A DNA stretch of 64,000 nt from Phialocephala subalpina (Eukaryota; Ascomycota; Leotiomycetes; Helotiales; Mollisiaceae): NCBI GenBank assembly GCA_900073065.1, contig FJOG01000010.1, forward strand, positions 114,114 to 178,113. The letters run 5' to 3'. How positions within the stretch are numbered: position 1 is the first letter of the stretch; each line of letters starts with the position of its first letter. The notes below the pieces were generated by a model. That model saw only the letters and a list, made by a program, of their open reading frames with translations, was not told the DNA's origin and ran no database searches. Both the position numbers and the translations under genes were made by a program. Shown piece after piece: positions 9,759 to 21,577 of the stretch.

Positions 9759-12387
9759 ATGAGAATGGCGCCACCAAACCAATTAAAGCTGCCGAAGGTG
9801 CTACTTAATGAGATTGGAGCTCAGGGTAAGTCATTGTATCATTTGTTTGAAACATTTAGCTAATATTTGTTGCTCAGATGCCTATTCTGGAGGTCGCAAA
9901 TCACGATCCGGGCCTGGGACAAGAAAGGAGCTTCGAAAAGTTGCACGACAGGAGAAGAAAGCTGTGAGAAGCGGACCCCCTCCTGTGAAGAGGACGAAGC
10001 TACACCATACGGAAGTTCGAAATACACGAGATGAACGACCAGTTCTCGAGCCAGCTTCCAAAAACCCCGTGCAAGATGAATCGCATGCACCACAGCCAAA
10101 GTCTATTCTGAAGACCACGAAGAAGAAGTACCCCAAACCGAAGGCAGAAAGATATGTGCGATCGATATCACCATCTGCCAAGATTCCAAGGGCTGTCAAG
10201 AACAAGTTAGCGGAGGATGATGAGGAGATTGCTGCTTTGGAGAAGAAGTTGGGCATGAGAGGAAAGAAGAAGCTCCCACAATCTTTCAAGGATGATGGAC
10301 TTGATGACCTTCTCGAAGGCTTGGACGAAGAAGACTCGGATATCCAGGAGAGTAGGAAGAGGAAAGCTGAAGGTGACGAATGGCTTGACCAGAAGCGGAA
10401 ACAAGCCCGGAAGACTGCGAAAGCTGCATCGAAGAAAGCAGCAGAGAAGGACGAGAGTGATATCGATGAGGAAGAACTTGAGAAATCCTCAGATGATGAT
10501 GGCGCCTCCGATATGTCTTTGGACGGTGTCGAATTTCCAGATGATGAATCGGAACCATCCGACAAGAGCGAGCTCAGTGATGAGGGCATTGAGCTCGATG
10601 CAGACAACGACTTTGAGGGCTTCGACTCAGATGGCTACGATGATATGGATGAAGACACGCCCGCGCCACGAGTTCGTGAGAACCCATACGTTGCGCCTGT
10701 AGCAACAGCATCAGCTGGAAAATACGTTCCACCATCGTTACGAAAACCTGCCTCTTCAGACTCGGATGAACTGGATCGTTTGAGGCGACGAACTCAAGGT
10801 CTGGTCAACAGGCTGACAGAGGCCAATTTGATCTCAATCCTGGGAGATATCGAGAAACTATACCGAGAAAACCCACGACAACATGTTACGTCAACCCTAG
10901 TAGATATTCTGCTGACATCTGTTTGTGAGCCTACTAGCTTGCCAGATACTCTCATCATTCTCCCGGCTGGTTTCATTACGGCTGTTTACAAAGTCATCGG
11001 CACAGATTTCGGCGCACAAGTCATTCAGAGAATAGTTGAGCTTTTTGACGAGCATTACGCCCGAGCATCAGTTTCCGCCAGTGCTGAAACTAGCAAGGAG
11101 ACGTCAAATCTCATCATGCTTCTGTCGGAGATGTACAATTTTCAAGTCGTGGGAAGCAATCTCATGTTTGACTACATCAAGCTATTTCTTGGCAAGCTTT
11201 CAGAATTAAATGCAGAGCTGTTGTTGAAGATCATCCGAACATCAGGTCCGCAGTTACGGCAAGATGACCCATCTTCACTGAAGGATATTGTGGCAATGCT
11301 TCGACCAGCTGTCGAAAGTGTTGGCGAGAACAACATCTCTGTTAGGACGAAGTTTATGATTGAGACGATCAACAACCTCAAGAACAATAGAATGAAGACC
11401 GGCACAGTAGCGTCAGCAGTCACTTCGGAACACACCATTCAGATGAAGAAGATTCTTGGGTCCTTGAATACCAGAAACATTAAAGCGAGCGAGCCTCTGA
11501 GAATCGGCCTCAAGGATATTCAGGAATCTGACAAGAAGGGCAAATGGTGGCTTGTTGGAGCTAGTTGGGCTGGCAATACCCCTGCCCCGGAGGAGGGAAA
11601 CGACAACGATCACGGCGACTCAAAGAGGAGAAGCACGCAGTCTGCCGAGGACGCTGGCACTTCAGACTTACTCCAACTTGCCAGAGAGCAACGAATGAAC
11701 ACTGACATTCGACGAGCAATTTTCATTTCGATCATGTCAGCAGAGGACTACCAAGACGCATACATGCGTTTGATGAAACTAAAGCTGAAGAAGGTACAAG
11801 AATATGAGATCCCCAAGGTCCTGGTTCATTGTACTGGAGGCGAGAAGAGCTACAATCCATACTATACCTTGATTGCGAAGAAGGTATGTGGAGACAAACG
11901 ACTGAGAACGTCCTTTCAATTCTGCCTTTGGGATCTATTCAAGAAGATGGGAGAGTCGGATGAGGAACAGGATGTGCCAGACGACGAGGAGGATGCATTG
12001 GAGACGAGACAGATTGTCAATCTAGCCAAGATGTTCGGAACTCTCGTTCTTGAAGGAGGCCTTGGTCTCACCGTCTTCAAGAACCTCAATCTCAGCTACC
12101 TCCAACCGAAGACCAAGACGTTTATGGAGGTACTGTTCATCAACATCCTTCTGGATTCTCAAAAGCAGGCAAAGTCGAAGAGAGATGAACAAGCTGTCGT
12201 CAGCATTTTTGCAAAGGCAAAGGATACCCCAGAGCTGATCAGGGGTCTACAGTACTTTCTGAAGAAGGTGGTGGGAAAGACGGATATTGCGGGTGGCAAA
12301 GATGAGAAAGCCACAGTGAAGTGGGCTTGTAAAGTAGCAGGAGATGCCCTTGAGGCGTTGGCTTCCATCGATTCAGTAACGGATTGA
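9759..12387 (+). CDS. SGD1: Sgd1/NOM1-like nucleolar MIF4G-MA3 protein
   Basis: Exon 1 is 9759-9825 and exon 2 is 9878-12387, joined over a 52-nt intron to give 858 aa. The first exon encodes MRMAPPNQLKLPKVLLNEIG, and the join completes an Asp codon. The long N-terminal third is charged and acidic/basic, with LGMRGKKKLPQSFKDDGLDD and many Asp/Glu/Lys runs. The MIF4G domain begins near residue 323 (LRRRTQGLVNRLTEANL). The MA3 domain begins near residue 630 (DIRRAIFISIMSAEDYQDAY) and extends through VLVHCTGGEKSYNPYY. Sgd1/NOM1 proteins act in the nucleolus in 40S subunit assembly; the yeast gene was first found as a suppressor of a glycerol defect. The function is assigned by domain order. Nothing indicates disruption. 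Confidence 0.92.
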
Positions 12388-12778
12388 ATGAAGTATTGAG
12401 ATTATCTATCATATTGCTTGAGGAGAAGTGCAATTCATCGTACTTTTGGGTTCGCCTCGTACTACTTCTGCCAGAACGTTCCGATTCAGGAGAAGACGTA
12501 GGAACAACCGAGGTTCAACAAATACTATCAGTGACTCCAACAATCATACACTCTGATCGCAAGATGCATATGCAAGTCCAGGAATGTCCCAGAACGCTTT
12601 ATAAACCCTCGAAAGGCGCTGACGGGTTCGAGCGGGTGAAGACGGCTGAGAGCTGGAAATATCCGGTCACGTTTTAAAGTGGATACCGGCTACTTTTGCT
12701 TTGGAACTCCGAAGCCCATCAAAACATCTCAGCCTGGCAAAGATCTTGAAGCAATACAACCCTTCTTCTTCATACACA
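12388..12778. other. intergenic between SGD1 and LPD1
   Basis: These 391 bp hold the 3' UTR of SGD1 and the promoter and leader of LPD1. No further gene was seen. Confidence 0.6.
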
Positions 12779-14525
12779 ATGCTTCGAAGCTTATTAGTAC
12801 CTCGAGCGGCCGCCAGGTCAGCTTTCAAGCAATCACCATCATCGTAAGTGTCTCAATTGCTCAATCCCCTCAGATCCTGGAGGCTGACAACGTTTTCAAG
12901 CCTTCCAGCAGTAGTTGCCCCTTCATCAATTGCGAGATGGTCGAAACGAGGATACGCCACAGAAGCTGGTAAGTTGCGCGGATGGAGTGGAACAATGAGC
13001 TCATAGCTAATGTTCCATTAGAGGAGAAGGATCTTGTCATCATCGGCGGAGGTGTTGCTGGATATGTCGCCGCAATCAAAGCTGGCCAGGAGGGCATGAA
13101 GGTGTGTTTCGCACACAGAACGCCAATGGCGCATATCTGACCTGTTGAATAGGTCACATGTATTGAGAAACGAGGCACCTTGGGCGGGACATGTTTGAAC
13201 GTGGGATGCATTCCCTCGAAAGCTCTTCTCAACAACTCGCATCTCTACCATCAAATCCTCCACGACACGAAGGCGAGAGGTATTGACGTCGGTGATGTCA
13301 AGCTCAACCTTGCACAAATGATGAAGTCGAAAGACACCGCTGTCTCTGGCTTAACGAAGGGTGTTGAGTTCTTGTTCAAGAAGAACGGCGTTGAATACAT
13401 TAAAGGCACAGCATCGTTCGCAGGCGAGCATGAAATCAAGGTCAACCTCACTGAGGGAGGCGAGACGACTGTTGTTGGAAAGAATATTATCATTGCTACT
13501 GGCAGTGAAGCCACACCTTTCCCCGGACTAGAAATCGACGAGAAGAGAATCATCACCAGCACGGGTGCTATCGCCCTCGATAAGGTCCCCGAAAGTATGG
13601 TCGTTATTGGTGGCGGTATTATCGGTCTTGAGATGGGTTCCGTCTGGTCGAGATTAGGATCGAAGGTCACTGTGGTGGAATTCCTTCCACAAATCGGAGG
13701 TCCTGGCATGGACGCTGAGGTCTCGAAGGCTGCACAAAAGATCTTGAAGAAGCAAGGCATTGACTTCAAGCTCAACACTAAGGTTCTTGGTGGTGACACT
13801 TCTGGCGAGAAGATCAAGCTTGAGGTTGAGGCTGCGAAGGGAGGCAAAAAGGAGACTGTGAGTTTGGATGTAACCGCAGTCAAGTCGTGTGCTAATTATT
13901 GGTATAGCTTGACGCCGACGTCGTTTTGGTCGCCATTGGTCGCCGACCATACACTGCTGGTCTTGGATTAGAAAACATTGGTCTTGAGACCGATGAGAAG
14001 GGAAGATTGGTCATTGACCAGGAGTTCCGAACAAAGCTTCCACACATCCGAGTCGTCGGTGATTGCACTTTTGGCCCCATGCTCGCCCACAAGGCGGAAG
14101 AGGAGGCTGTCGCAGTTGTTGAGTGGATCAAGAAAGGTTATGGACACGTCAACTACGGTGCCATTCCATCCGTCATGTACACCCATCCCGAGGTTGCGTG
14201 GGTTGGCCAGAACGAACAGGAAGTGAAGGCTTCGGGTGTGGAGTACAAGATCGGCACATTCCCATTCTCAGCAAACTCGAGAGCGAAGACAAACCTCGAC
14301 ACTGAGGGTTTCGTCAAGATGATTGCTGATGCTAAGACGGACAGAATTCTCGGTATCCACATCATTGGACCAAATGCTGGGGAGATGATTGCTGAGGGAA
14401 CGTTGGCACTTGAGTACGGTGCTGCAACGGAGGATATCGGACGAACAAGTCACGCACACCCAACTCTTGCGGAGGCGTTCAAGGAGGCAGCCATGGCTAC
14501 ATACGGAAAGGCGATTCACTTTTAA
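12779..14525 (+). CDS. LPD1: dihydrolipoamide dehydrogenase, mitochondrial E3
   Basis: Five exons (12779-12843, 12901-12968, 13022-13101, 13153-13857, 13908-14525) give 511 aa. The first about 45 residues form a basic, Ser/Arg-rich mitochondrial presequence ([17 protein letters not shown]... RGYATEA). Then come the FAD-binding [13 protein letters not shown], the redox-active disulfide [15 protein letters not shown], the NAD-binding [16 protein letters not shown], the second FAD contact [18 protein letters not shown], and the C-terminal catalytic [13 protein letters not shown] with its His-Glu pair. E3 reoxidises dihydrolipoyl groups of the pyruvate, 2-oxoglutarate and branched-chain dehydrogenase complexes and of glycine decarboxylase, reducing NAD+. 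All motifs are intact and all exon phases agree. Confidence 0.96.
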
Positions 14526-15046
14526 GCATACCCAGTTGTACGATAGGTAGATAAAATACAGATGGCGTGGTAAATCATGTATTTTGCTTTAGCCTAATTA
14601 TCAGAAGCGAGCGACAACCTCAAAAATGGGATCCAAATATCGGAATCGTTAACCAAGAAATCTGTCACTGATCACCCCCAATCTTCCCAAAAACGCAGAA
14701 TTGAAGGAAGTTTCCCAACAAGTATTTTCCTGCCGGATCCAAGATATCCTCTTCAATCTAATTGTGTCTAAATGACGAAGCATCGCGTAAAGGATATTTC
14801 TAGCAAACAGGAGATCAGCACGGTTACCAAATTGAGAGTGACAACGCAGTTCTACCAGTAAGAATGCGTAACGAGTGTCAGGAGGAGAGTGTTTGCGTTG
14901 CAGAAAGACGATGTCTGGCAACAGATACGCTTCGAAATCCGACAATTAACCCAAGCTCCGGTCTCCTAAACAGCTTGCGAATCCGCCATGCAGTCCTCCA
15001 AGACTACCACTGCTACTTTGTCACCTTAGAATTCAATGCAAACGAT
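14526..15046. other. convergent intergenic region
   Basis: This lies between the stop of LPD1 and the stop of the minus-strand Gly-rich gene. No conserved frame or RNA was seen. Confidence 0.55.
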
Positions 15047-15664
15047 TTAGGGAGACACATACCACCCAATGCCGTATTGATAGGGATCAATACCAAAGTC
15101 AAGGACATTTTCACAACACTCGCAAGTGCAAGGTCCGTCGAGGATGTCGATACCGGTCATAACGCTGTCCGCGACGAGGTTCCTGTTGAAACACCCCTCA
15201 CAGTAATGACCGTATATGGGATCCTGGAAGCATAGAGCTCGTCCGCCAAGGAGGCATTCATCGAGTCGAGCTGCTGATCCAAGCCCGCCGCCGAGTCTCA
15301 ACGCTCCACCATAACCACCAATGCTGATTCCCCCACCAAACCCCAGTGTCGAAAACCCTACGCCTCTGTCGAGATTACCCAATCCTCTGAGCGAAGGCCC
15401 TCCACCAACACCAAGTCCTGCAATATCCAACGCATTAAGTCTTCCTCCAAGTCCTCCACCAAGGATGCTTCGTCTAGCTCGAGTAAGTGCTCCCGATAGA
15501 CCGCCGCCTAATGCTATGCCGAGCCCTCGACTCGGGACTACGGCGTCCGCACGTCTTCCAGCGGCGAGAACGCGTCTCTCCCTAGTTGTCAGAGTCCCAC
15601 CCAACATGAACATACCGGGACCAACTTTTTGGAGCCTTTCGCGTCGAGAAGTGTAGATGCTCAT
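15047..15664 (-). CDS. Gly-rich protein with Cys-rich C-terminus, unknown function
   Basis: A single open frame of 205 codons from the ATG at 15664 (MSIYTSRRERLQKVGPG). An upstream in-frame ATG at 15781 would add 39 residues of weak, Asn/Ser/Phe-rich sequence and is less likely. The middle is rich in Gly, Leu and Arg, with imperfect repeats of the type LGGGLGGRLN, GLGVGGG and GFGGGISIGGYGG. The last 65 residues carry eight cysteines (CLLGGRALC, HYCEGC, CTCECC) spaced like a small metal-binding or disulfide-linked knot, and end DPYQYGIGWYVSP. No signal peptide or membrane segment is visible. I do not recognise the family, but the sustained frame and the composition shift argue for a real gene. 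Confidence 0.55.
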   Translation of the reverse strand: MSIYTSRRERLQKVGPGMFMLGGTLTTRERRVLAAGRRADAVVPSRGLGIALGGGLSGALTRARRSILGGGLGGRLNALDIAGLGVGGGPSLRGLGNLDRGVGFSTLGFGGGISIGGYGGALRLGGGLGSAARLDECLLGGRALCFQDPIYGHYCEGCFNRNLVADSVMTGIDILDGPCTCECCENVLDFGIDPYQYGIGWYVSP

Positions 15665-17198
15665 ATTGGTTTTGAATGTTGTGAAGTCGTTCGTGAAGGC
15701 GTTCGAGTTGAGATGTAAAAGTGAAGAGAAGTTGTAGATCCTTGAGTGTGTGTTGTAGCTGAAGGTAGCTTCGGAAGACAATCGTTAGGAAATTTGCAGC
15801 ACTAAATAGAGCAAAAGAGTGGCGGTCAGCGCCGAATGTGCAACGAAAGAGATTTCCCGAATGACATGACAGGTGGCGACGAGGCTTCCCTAATTCTCGA
15901 GGTTGATGATCGGAGTACTTTTTAGGGAGTCTGCACAACATAGCATCAAAGCCTGGATGCAATCAAGACCCGAGATGAATGAGAAATGGTGTTTTTCCAT
16001 TCTGTTGAGGGCCGATGGGGCTGACACAGCATGATATTGCAGTGAATATACCTATTAGGACTGAACTCCGTATCATATTTACTAATTTGGGACAATTCGT
16101 ACAACTTTAGACTCTTTTAATGACCCTTACGAGCAGCATCGTCACCGAGGGTCGGCTCAAATGACAGCAAACAACAAGGCGAGCAAAATGGTTTGGTATG
16201 ATGAAGTGCTTGGTATGAACCGACGGTCGCCGCATAATTGCGGTCAGAGCAAGAAAGCAATCTTTGTTCTCGTACCGCCGACCCCCTTGCAAGCACACAC
16301 GATCTGCCAGTCTTCATAGGATACAAATCAACGGAGAAGCAAGAGAAGAGCACAAAATCTGCATTTATGATGTGATAGAATCTCGTATGTATGGTGAGCC
16401 ATACTATCAGCAGACTCTATGGTTTGTAGCGGTCTTGCTCAGCTATATAGTTCGCCGATTACGAGTGGACGTTATGCTCGCCTTGAATTTTTGATTGTGC
16501 CGAAACGGTTGTGCTGTCTCCGAGGTGGCACTTTATCAGGCTTCAACTCTGCTTGTATCAGCAGTGTGATCGATCTGCCTAGGCCTCGAGGTGAAGAGTG
16601 GCACCTAGAGACAAGGGACAAGACAAACATGAATACACGTGGTAGAGAGAAGGGGAGAATACAAGAGGCTAGAACTTCCATAATAGAGTTCGCTGAAAGT
16701 ATAAAGGTATATATCTAAAGATTCTGAATTTTTAAGAGACCTTTCATGTACCCTAAGAGTAAAGTGGAGCGGTAGAGAAGTTTAGATACGTTGGCTGCAG
16801 ATAAAACGAGCTCTCTCCTCCGAGTTTGATGCTTCGGTATGCCAACTTATTCGTACTTTCGAAAGCTCAACAGCCTTTGAAACGTTCTTCGAAAAGACAC
16901 AGTGCGGGATAGAAAAAAGACAACACTTATTGCCAAAATGTAGCTCATCAACAACTCGTCAAAATGTGGTGAAGGAGAGGTCGTGAAACTACAGAGGTAA
17001 AGCCGCACGTGAATTACCCCTGTCCAGGTACCACTTTGGTGAGCCACTAAAAGCTCTGGGTGGTGGGGCACTGCGCTTCCGAGCCGCGTCTCAAAGTGGC
17101 TCGACCATCTTGAAAGCTTCACCGGTAATTTATCCCTCAACGACATTCGAGGGTGATGTGTTCTCCTTGATCGAACGCCAACATCTACACGCTCGCGA
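15665..17198. other. divergent intergenic region
   Basis: This 1.5-kb stretch separates the divergent Gly-rich gene and the desaturase gene. Several ORFs of 60-100 codons occur on both strands but none has a domain. The minus-strand frame at 16847-17455 overlaps the first desaturase exon and is its shadow. Confidence 0.55.
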
Positions 17199-18964
17199 AT
17201 GTCCAGCTTGTCAAAGAGCCCCAGCATGGCTTCCACGAAATCTGCGTCTCGAACCGAGACCGTCCTGTCTCGAAGACAGGTTGAAGGTCTCATTGCTGAT
17301 GGACGATCAATTATCATCCTCAACCAGAGGGTGTTGAAGGTCGATGCTTGGATGAAATACCATCCTGGAGGCGACAAATCTATTATGCATATGATTGGCA
17401 GAGATGCCACCGACGAAGTCAATGGGTTCGTTCGAAGAAGGTCAAACCGTACCACTTTTGCTAACTATTCTTGTGCAGATTCCACTCGCTTGAAGCTCGC
17501 AAACAAATGGAACGCTATCGAATTGGAAAAGTGGAAGGTAGATGGAAGAACTTTGTGCCTCCAATCCAAGGTGGAAAATTCAGGCCGTACTGTAAAGGAG
17601 TGGCAGATTCTGATGATGAAGATCAAGTCAATGAAGAGCATACCATGGACTCTGATATATCACGGACCCCTTCTCCAATATTCGATGCGGACGATTCCAG
17701 TCTCCGGCAGCGCCTTTCTAGGAAAGCCGACCCGCAATCGTCCTCTGCTTCGTCAGTCTCGACCAGTGCGGAACCAGAGGATGGAATGTCTTACTTGGAC
17801 GCGCGAACGAAAGAACAGATTGATCTAGATATTGCCAAATATCCAGCCTTAGATCCCAATACCCAGGATGAGGTCGTACGGAAGTACCGAGTCCTTAACG
17901 AGCGGTTAAGAGGGGAAGGCCTCTACGATTGCAACTACACCGCATATGCCCTTGAAGCCTGCAGATACACATTTCTCTTCTGCATGATGCTCCTCTGCCT
18001 GCATTGGGGATGGTACGCCCTCAGTGGAATGTTCTTAGGATGTCTATGGCACCAACTTGTGTTCACTGTACATGATGCAGGGCACATGGGCATTACTCAC
18101 AATTTTGTTGTCGACACAACCATCGGTATCATCATCGCAGACTTCATAGGGGGGCTATCTGTTGGATGGTGGAAACGCAACCACAACGTGCACCATATCG
18201 TTACGAATTCTCCCGAGCATGACCCAGACATCGAGCATATGCCCTTTTTTGCCATCTCGCATAGATTTTTGGAGTCGCTCACTTCCTCTTTCTATGAGCG
18301 CGTTATGACATTCGATGCGGTTGCGAAGTTCATTTTGCCATATCAGCATTACTTGTATTATCCCATTCTTACATTTGGACGATTCAACCTATATGTCCTT
18401 TCTTGGGAATATCTCATTCGCGGACTTGGTCCAAAGAAGGGACCTGCATGGTGGCATCGCTGGCTTGAGATCACTGGGCAAGTATTCTTCTGGTATTGGT
18501 TTGGGTATGTCATTATGTACAAGACAATCCCGACCGCCTCGGGACGTTGGGCTTTCCTCATGGTCAGCCACATGGTCACCATGCCCCTGCACGCTCAAAT
18601 CACATTGTCTCACTTCTCAATGAGTACCGCGGAGCTCGGTCCGCACGAGTCTTTCCCCCAGAAAATGCTTCGGACAACGATGGATATCGACTGCCCGCAA
18701 TGGCTTGACTTCTTTCACGGAGGCCTACAGTTCCAGGCCATCCATCATCTCTTTCCGAGGATGCCAAGACATAACCTTCGAAGGGCTCAAAAACTCGTCC
18801 AAGACTTTTGCGATGAAGTAGGCATTCCCTATGCGCTGTATGGTTTTTTGGATGGAAGTAGATCTGTTATTGGGAGACTCGAAGAGGTTGGAAGGCAGGC
18901 GGCTATTCTTGCGAAATGCCAGAGAACCCTCGCTGAGAAGGGCGGTATCCTCCATGGGCACTGA
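17199..18964 (+). CDS. delta-8 sphingolipid (fatty-acid) desaturase with cytochrome b5 domain
   Basis: Exons 17199-17425 and 17479-18964, joined over a 53-nt intron, give 570 aa. An in-frame ATG at 17226 is an alternative start. The N-terminal cytochrome b5 domain has the haem ligands HPGG (YHPGGDKSI) and a second His in GFHSLEARK; the intron splits the codon just before it. After a Ser-rich linker come membrane segments and the three His boxes: HDAGH near residue 273, HNVHH near 311 and QAIHH near 493. The His-to-Gln change at the start of box 3 is typical of b5-fusion front-end desaturases. Fungal members desaturate the long-chain base of glucosylceramide at C8 in the ER, which is the likely role. 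Related front-end fatty-acid desaturases remain an alternative. Confidence 0.9.
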
Positions 18965-20371
18965 TGCTGCCCAATTGATAGATTTGCAGGTTGCGGAGTT
19001 TCACATGCACTTTAACACGCTGCTCGCAGCAGTGCGAGATTTACACTTCAACAATAAGATGATGTCTGTTGTCTCACCGCCCATTTCATGCTTCTGGCCG
19101 TCTCCAATCTCACTAGTCATCCTTTCTTTGCATTGGTGCATCAAGGGACAGGACCTTGCAGATGTTATGTCGGCATCCGTGGCGCTAATTCACCTCGTCT
19201 TAAGATCCTAAGATTTGCAGATAGCAAGGGCTTCAGGGATATTGTGACATCGGGCATGAGCATGTCAACCGTATTCAGCTGCACCTGATTTTCTGCTGAT
19301 TTCTTCAAGTCAACTTTCTTGATTATGAGCAGTCCCATGATCAAATTATCCTCAAGCCACAAAGCTGCAGTCAACTTCTATCTGGGTCTCAAAAGGAAGC
19401 CAAGAGACATCAGGCCACGAATGTGAACATCATGAGAAGTTCATGATAACCTTAGACTTTCTCATAGGCAGAGGATTCATAGGTTCGCAGTTTCTTTTGA
19501 GGTTCAGCCCCCCATATGGTACAAGATGCAGAGGATCATAGGTGACTTGACGTGGACTTGGCTTGGGATGTGGCGTGGAGCACCGTCCCCCAACGCCGTG
19601 AGTTCGCGACCAGGATACCCAGGCCACCTGGAGGACCAGTGGAGGTACCTAGGTTCGTTGAATCGTGGTGGCGCCAGTAGGGACAGCGAGACATGGGGAT
19701 CGACAGAGCTAGCGATAGCTTCCGCAACGTTCGGCGTGAGCTGATACGGGAGCTGCCATGCCATTCCGAGTTCTTTTGCGCTACGGACCGTAATCGAGGA
19801 ATTCCCAGGCCGTCAACCCGCCGTCTAGTGAGAAAAGGGGCTCTTTAAGTGGATCTCCGGATCCTTATCAGATCGTGGCATCGAGCATCTTGCCGAAAGG
19901 AAGGATACCTGCTGCAATAAGTGTCGAAACAGAGGTCCGTCCGCGATTGCCGCAGCGGCTGACGGTTGCTTCTTTTATCAACACTCGAAAAAAAAAGAAA
20001 ACGTGATCATTTGTCACATTACGGGTAGTAACGTTTGCTGGGCTTCGTAAGATGAGATCGAGAGCTGGAGATTTGTCGATGGCCATGCCTTCGTATCCCG
20101 ACGAAAAAAGGGCTAAGGATTGCTCTGACGAAAAAGCAAAAATGATCTCCACCCACGGGACGCTCACTAGCATATATAAGTTCTTACAGACCCGCTGAAG
20201 AATGGCATCTTGGGGACAATCACACCACACTATTTGAAATCAAGTCAACTTTGCTGTCCAAAGTTTCCACTCTGTTGTCGAGTCTTCTCGTTACCATTTA
20301 TTACCAAGTCCAAGATTCAGACGAACCACATTTGCCTCTTGGTATCAGCCAAGACCTTACCCACTTGAGAC
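18965..20371. other. intergenic and promoter of the small SMP-like gene
   Basis: No supported gene. An AGGGG pentamer at 19836-19840 resembles a stress response element, and a TATA-like box lies at 20173-20180. The remaining ORFs are short and without domains. Confidence 0.5.
20173..20180 (+). promoter_or_regulatory. TATA-like box upstream of the SMP-like gene
   Basis: TATATAAG lies 192 bp upstream of the ATG at 20372. It is a close match to a fungal TATA box, which in yeast marks inducible, stress-type promoters. Its use here is inference. Confidence 0.4.
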
Positions 20372-20657
20372 ATGGCTGGTAAAGATATCGATGGTAAAAA
20401 GATGATGACCACCAAGGACGCTGAAAGAATTGCAAGGGCGAATCCTGGGGTAAGTATTCTCCTTGAGAGTCTGTAATGCGGTACACTGATCACGAGTGCT
20501 TCAGTCAGACCATGCGGCGAGGGCTAGAAAGGCTGCAGCACGAAACGAAGCGTCCAAAAGGGACAAGACCAAGAGCAGCGGCTCTCGCAGTGGAGGCAGA
20601 TGCTCTGGGGGGAGTTGTTCAGAGAAGGCACGTTGCGAAGCCCATGCTGCCCGGTAG
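20372..20657 (+). CDS. small hydrophilic protein, resembles SMP (seed maturation protein) domain
   Basis: Two exons, 20372-20449 and 20505-20657, with a 55-nt GTAAGT...TTCAG intron, encode 76 aa. The core (MTTKDAERIARANPG, then AARARKAAARNEASKRDK) follows the DA-x-RI ... AARA-x-x-AA-x-N pattern of SMP-domain proteins. Fungi carry these as short stress- or conidiation-associated proteins. The C-terminus is unusual, with a Ser/Gly/Cys stretch (SGGRCSGGSCSEKARC). There is no signal peptide or membrane segment. A TATA-like box lies 192 bp upstream. The assignment rests on pattern only; the intact splice and frame make the gene itself fairly likely. Confidence 0.55.
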
Positions 20658-20761
20658 GCTGGGTCATGGATCTCAGATTCGGCAGGGGGGAGGGGAACAG
20701 GGGCCAGCGAGATGGGACGGAACAAGGGGCGTCGATCCTTTTGGTGGATGCAGTGCACTGG

Positions 20762-20788
20762 GTGCAGTGCAGTGCAGTGCAGGTGCAG
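20762..20788. repeat. GTGCA short tandem repeat
   Basis: About four contiguous GTGCA units, then GGTGCAGGG, lie just downstream of the SMP-like gene. It is a pentanucleotide microsatellite. Confidence 0.7.
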
Positions 20789-21569
20789 GGTTGTGAATGT
20801 CGAGGCGAGCAGGCGAACAGGCGAGCTTGGGTCCTTTTCCTTCGGCGTAATGGGGAGAAGTCGCGAACGAACAGGCTCTGCTTGGGCCATATTGCTTTTG
20901 CAGCTTCAAAACGGAGTCGGAGTTCATTGCATTCCTTGAATATACGGCCAAAGGTCCTCCAGGAGTTGTCATCTGGGTTGCTTCGAACACGAATCTAATG
21001 TTGATTGGTACTCTCTGCTCAAACAATGAAGATCTTCCGCCCTGCTGCCCGCGCGTTTTGCTTTTCCGTGATGCGGCGTGGCTGACAACACCGTTGTGAT
21101 GCAGAATGGGGCTCAAAGAACCCAGGTGCACAATTTAATTTGTTGATTCAAATGTAGAATTGCTTTTTGTAGCCCATGATGATTCATGAAGAAACTGGAG
21201 AAGAGGCAGCTTCCGATTCCGTATCCCGTAACGTGGCATGCAGTCATGCATTCATATGCCTCCGAATCGTGGAGATCCCCTCAGACAGTCGGATGGAACC
21301 GAGCTGGGAGCTCAATAAGACTGGGTGCTTGAACGAGAGTGGGATATAACTCATATCGAAGAGACGCCTCATTATACAGGGTGCCGCTCTTAGGATTAGT
21401 GACATTGCATTTGCGTCTTGGTTAGGGTGATTTTTCCAGCATTTAGATCTTGATGGACATTGGAAGAGATTCTGTCGGAAAGGTCTGCTCCATCCCTTCG
21501 ATGAAACGAAAGCAGAAGACCTGAATTCTTGCCTGGGACCTCAGGCTCCACATCGCCCGGTAGTTCTCA

Positions 21570-21577
21570 TCACGTGA
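21570..21577. promoter_or_regulatory. TCACGTGA palindrome upstream of VAC14
   Basis: The 8-bp palindrome containing the CACGTG E-box lies about 340 bp before the VAC14 start. It matches the core bound by Cbf1-like bHLH factors in fungi. Whether it is occupied is unknown. Confidence 0.3.

Noticed and set aside
9882..10607. 241-codon minus-strand Ser-rich frame inside SGD1
   Set aside because: It is the reverse of Asp/Glu/Lys-rich codons in the SGD1 N-terminus, which produce Ser/Phe-rich antisense frames.
13251..13883. 210-codon minus-strand frame inside LPD1
   Set aside because: It lies wholly antisense to the main exon of a gene with intact catalytic motifs.
13858..13907. Read-through of the last LPD1 intron as coding
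   Set aside because: The frame continues into a stop at 13971 and breaks the conserved [11 protein letters not shown] segment; splicing restores it exactly.
16847..17455. 202-codon minus-strand frame opposite the desaturase start
   Set aside because: It overlaps the cytochrome b5 exon and has no domain; it is the antisense shadow of real coding sequence.
20501..21131. Minus-strand ORFs of 129-152 codons over the SMP-like gene
   Set aside because: They overlap one another in different frames and run through the GTGCA repeat; best explained as shadows in GC-rich sequence.
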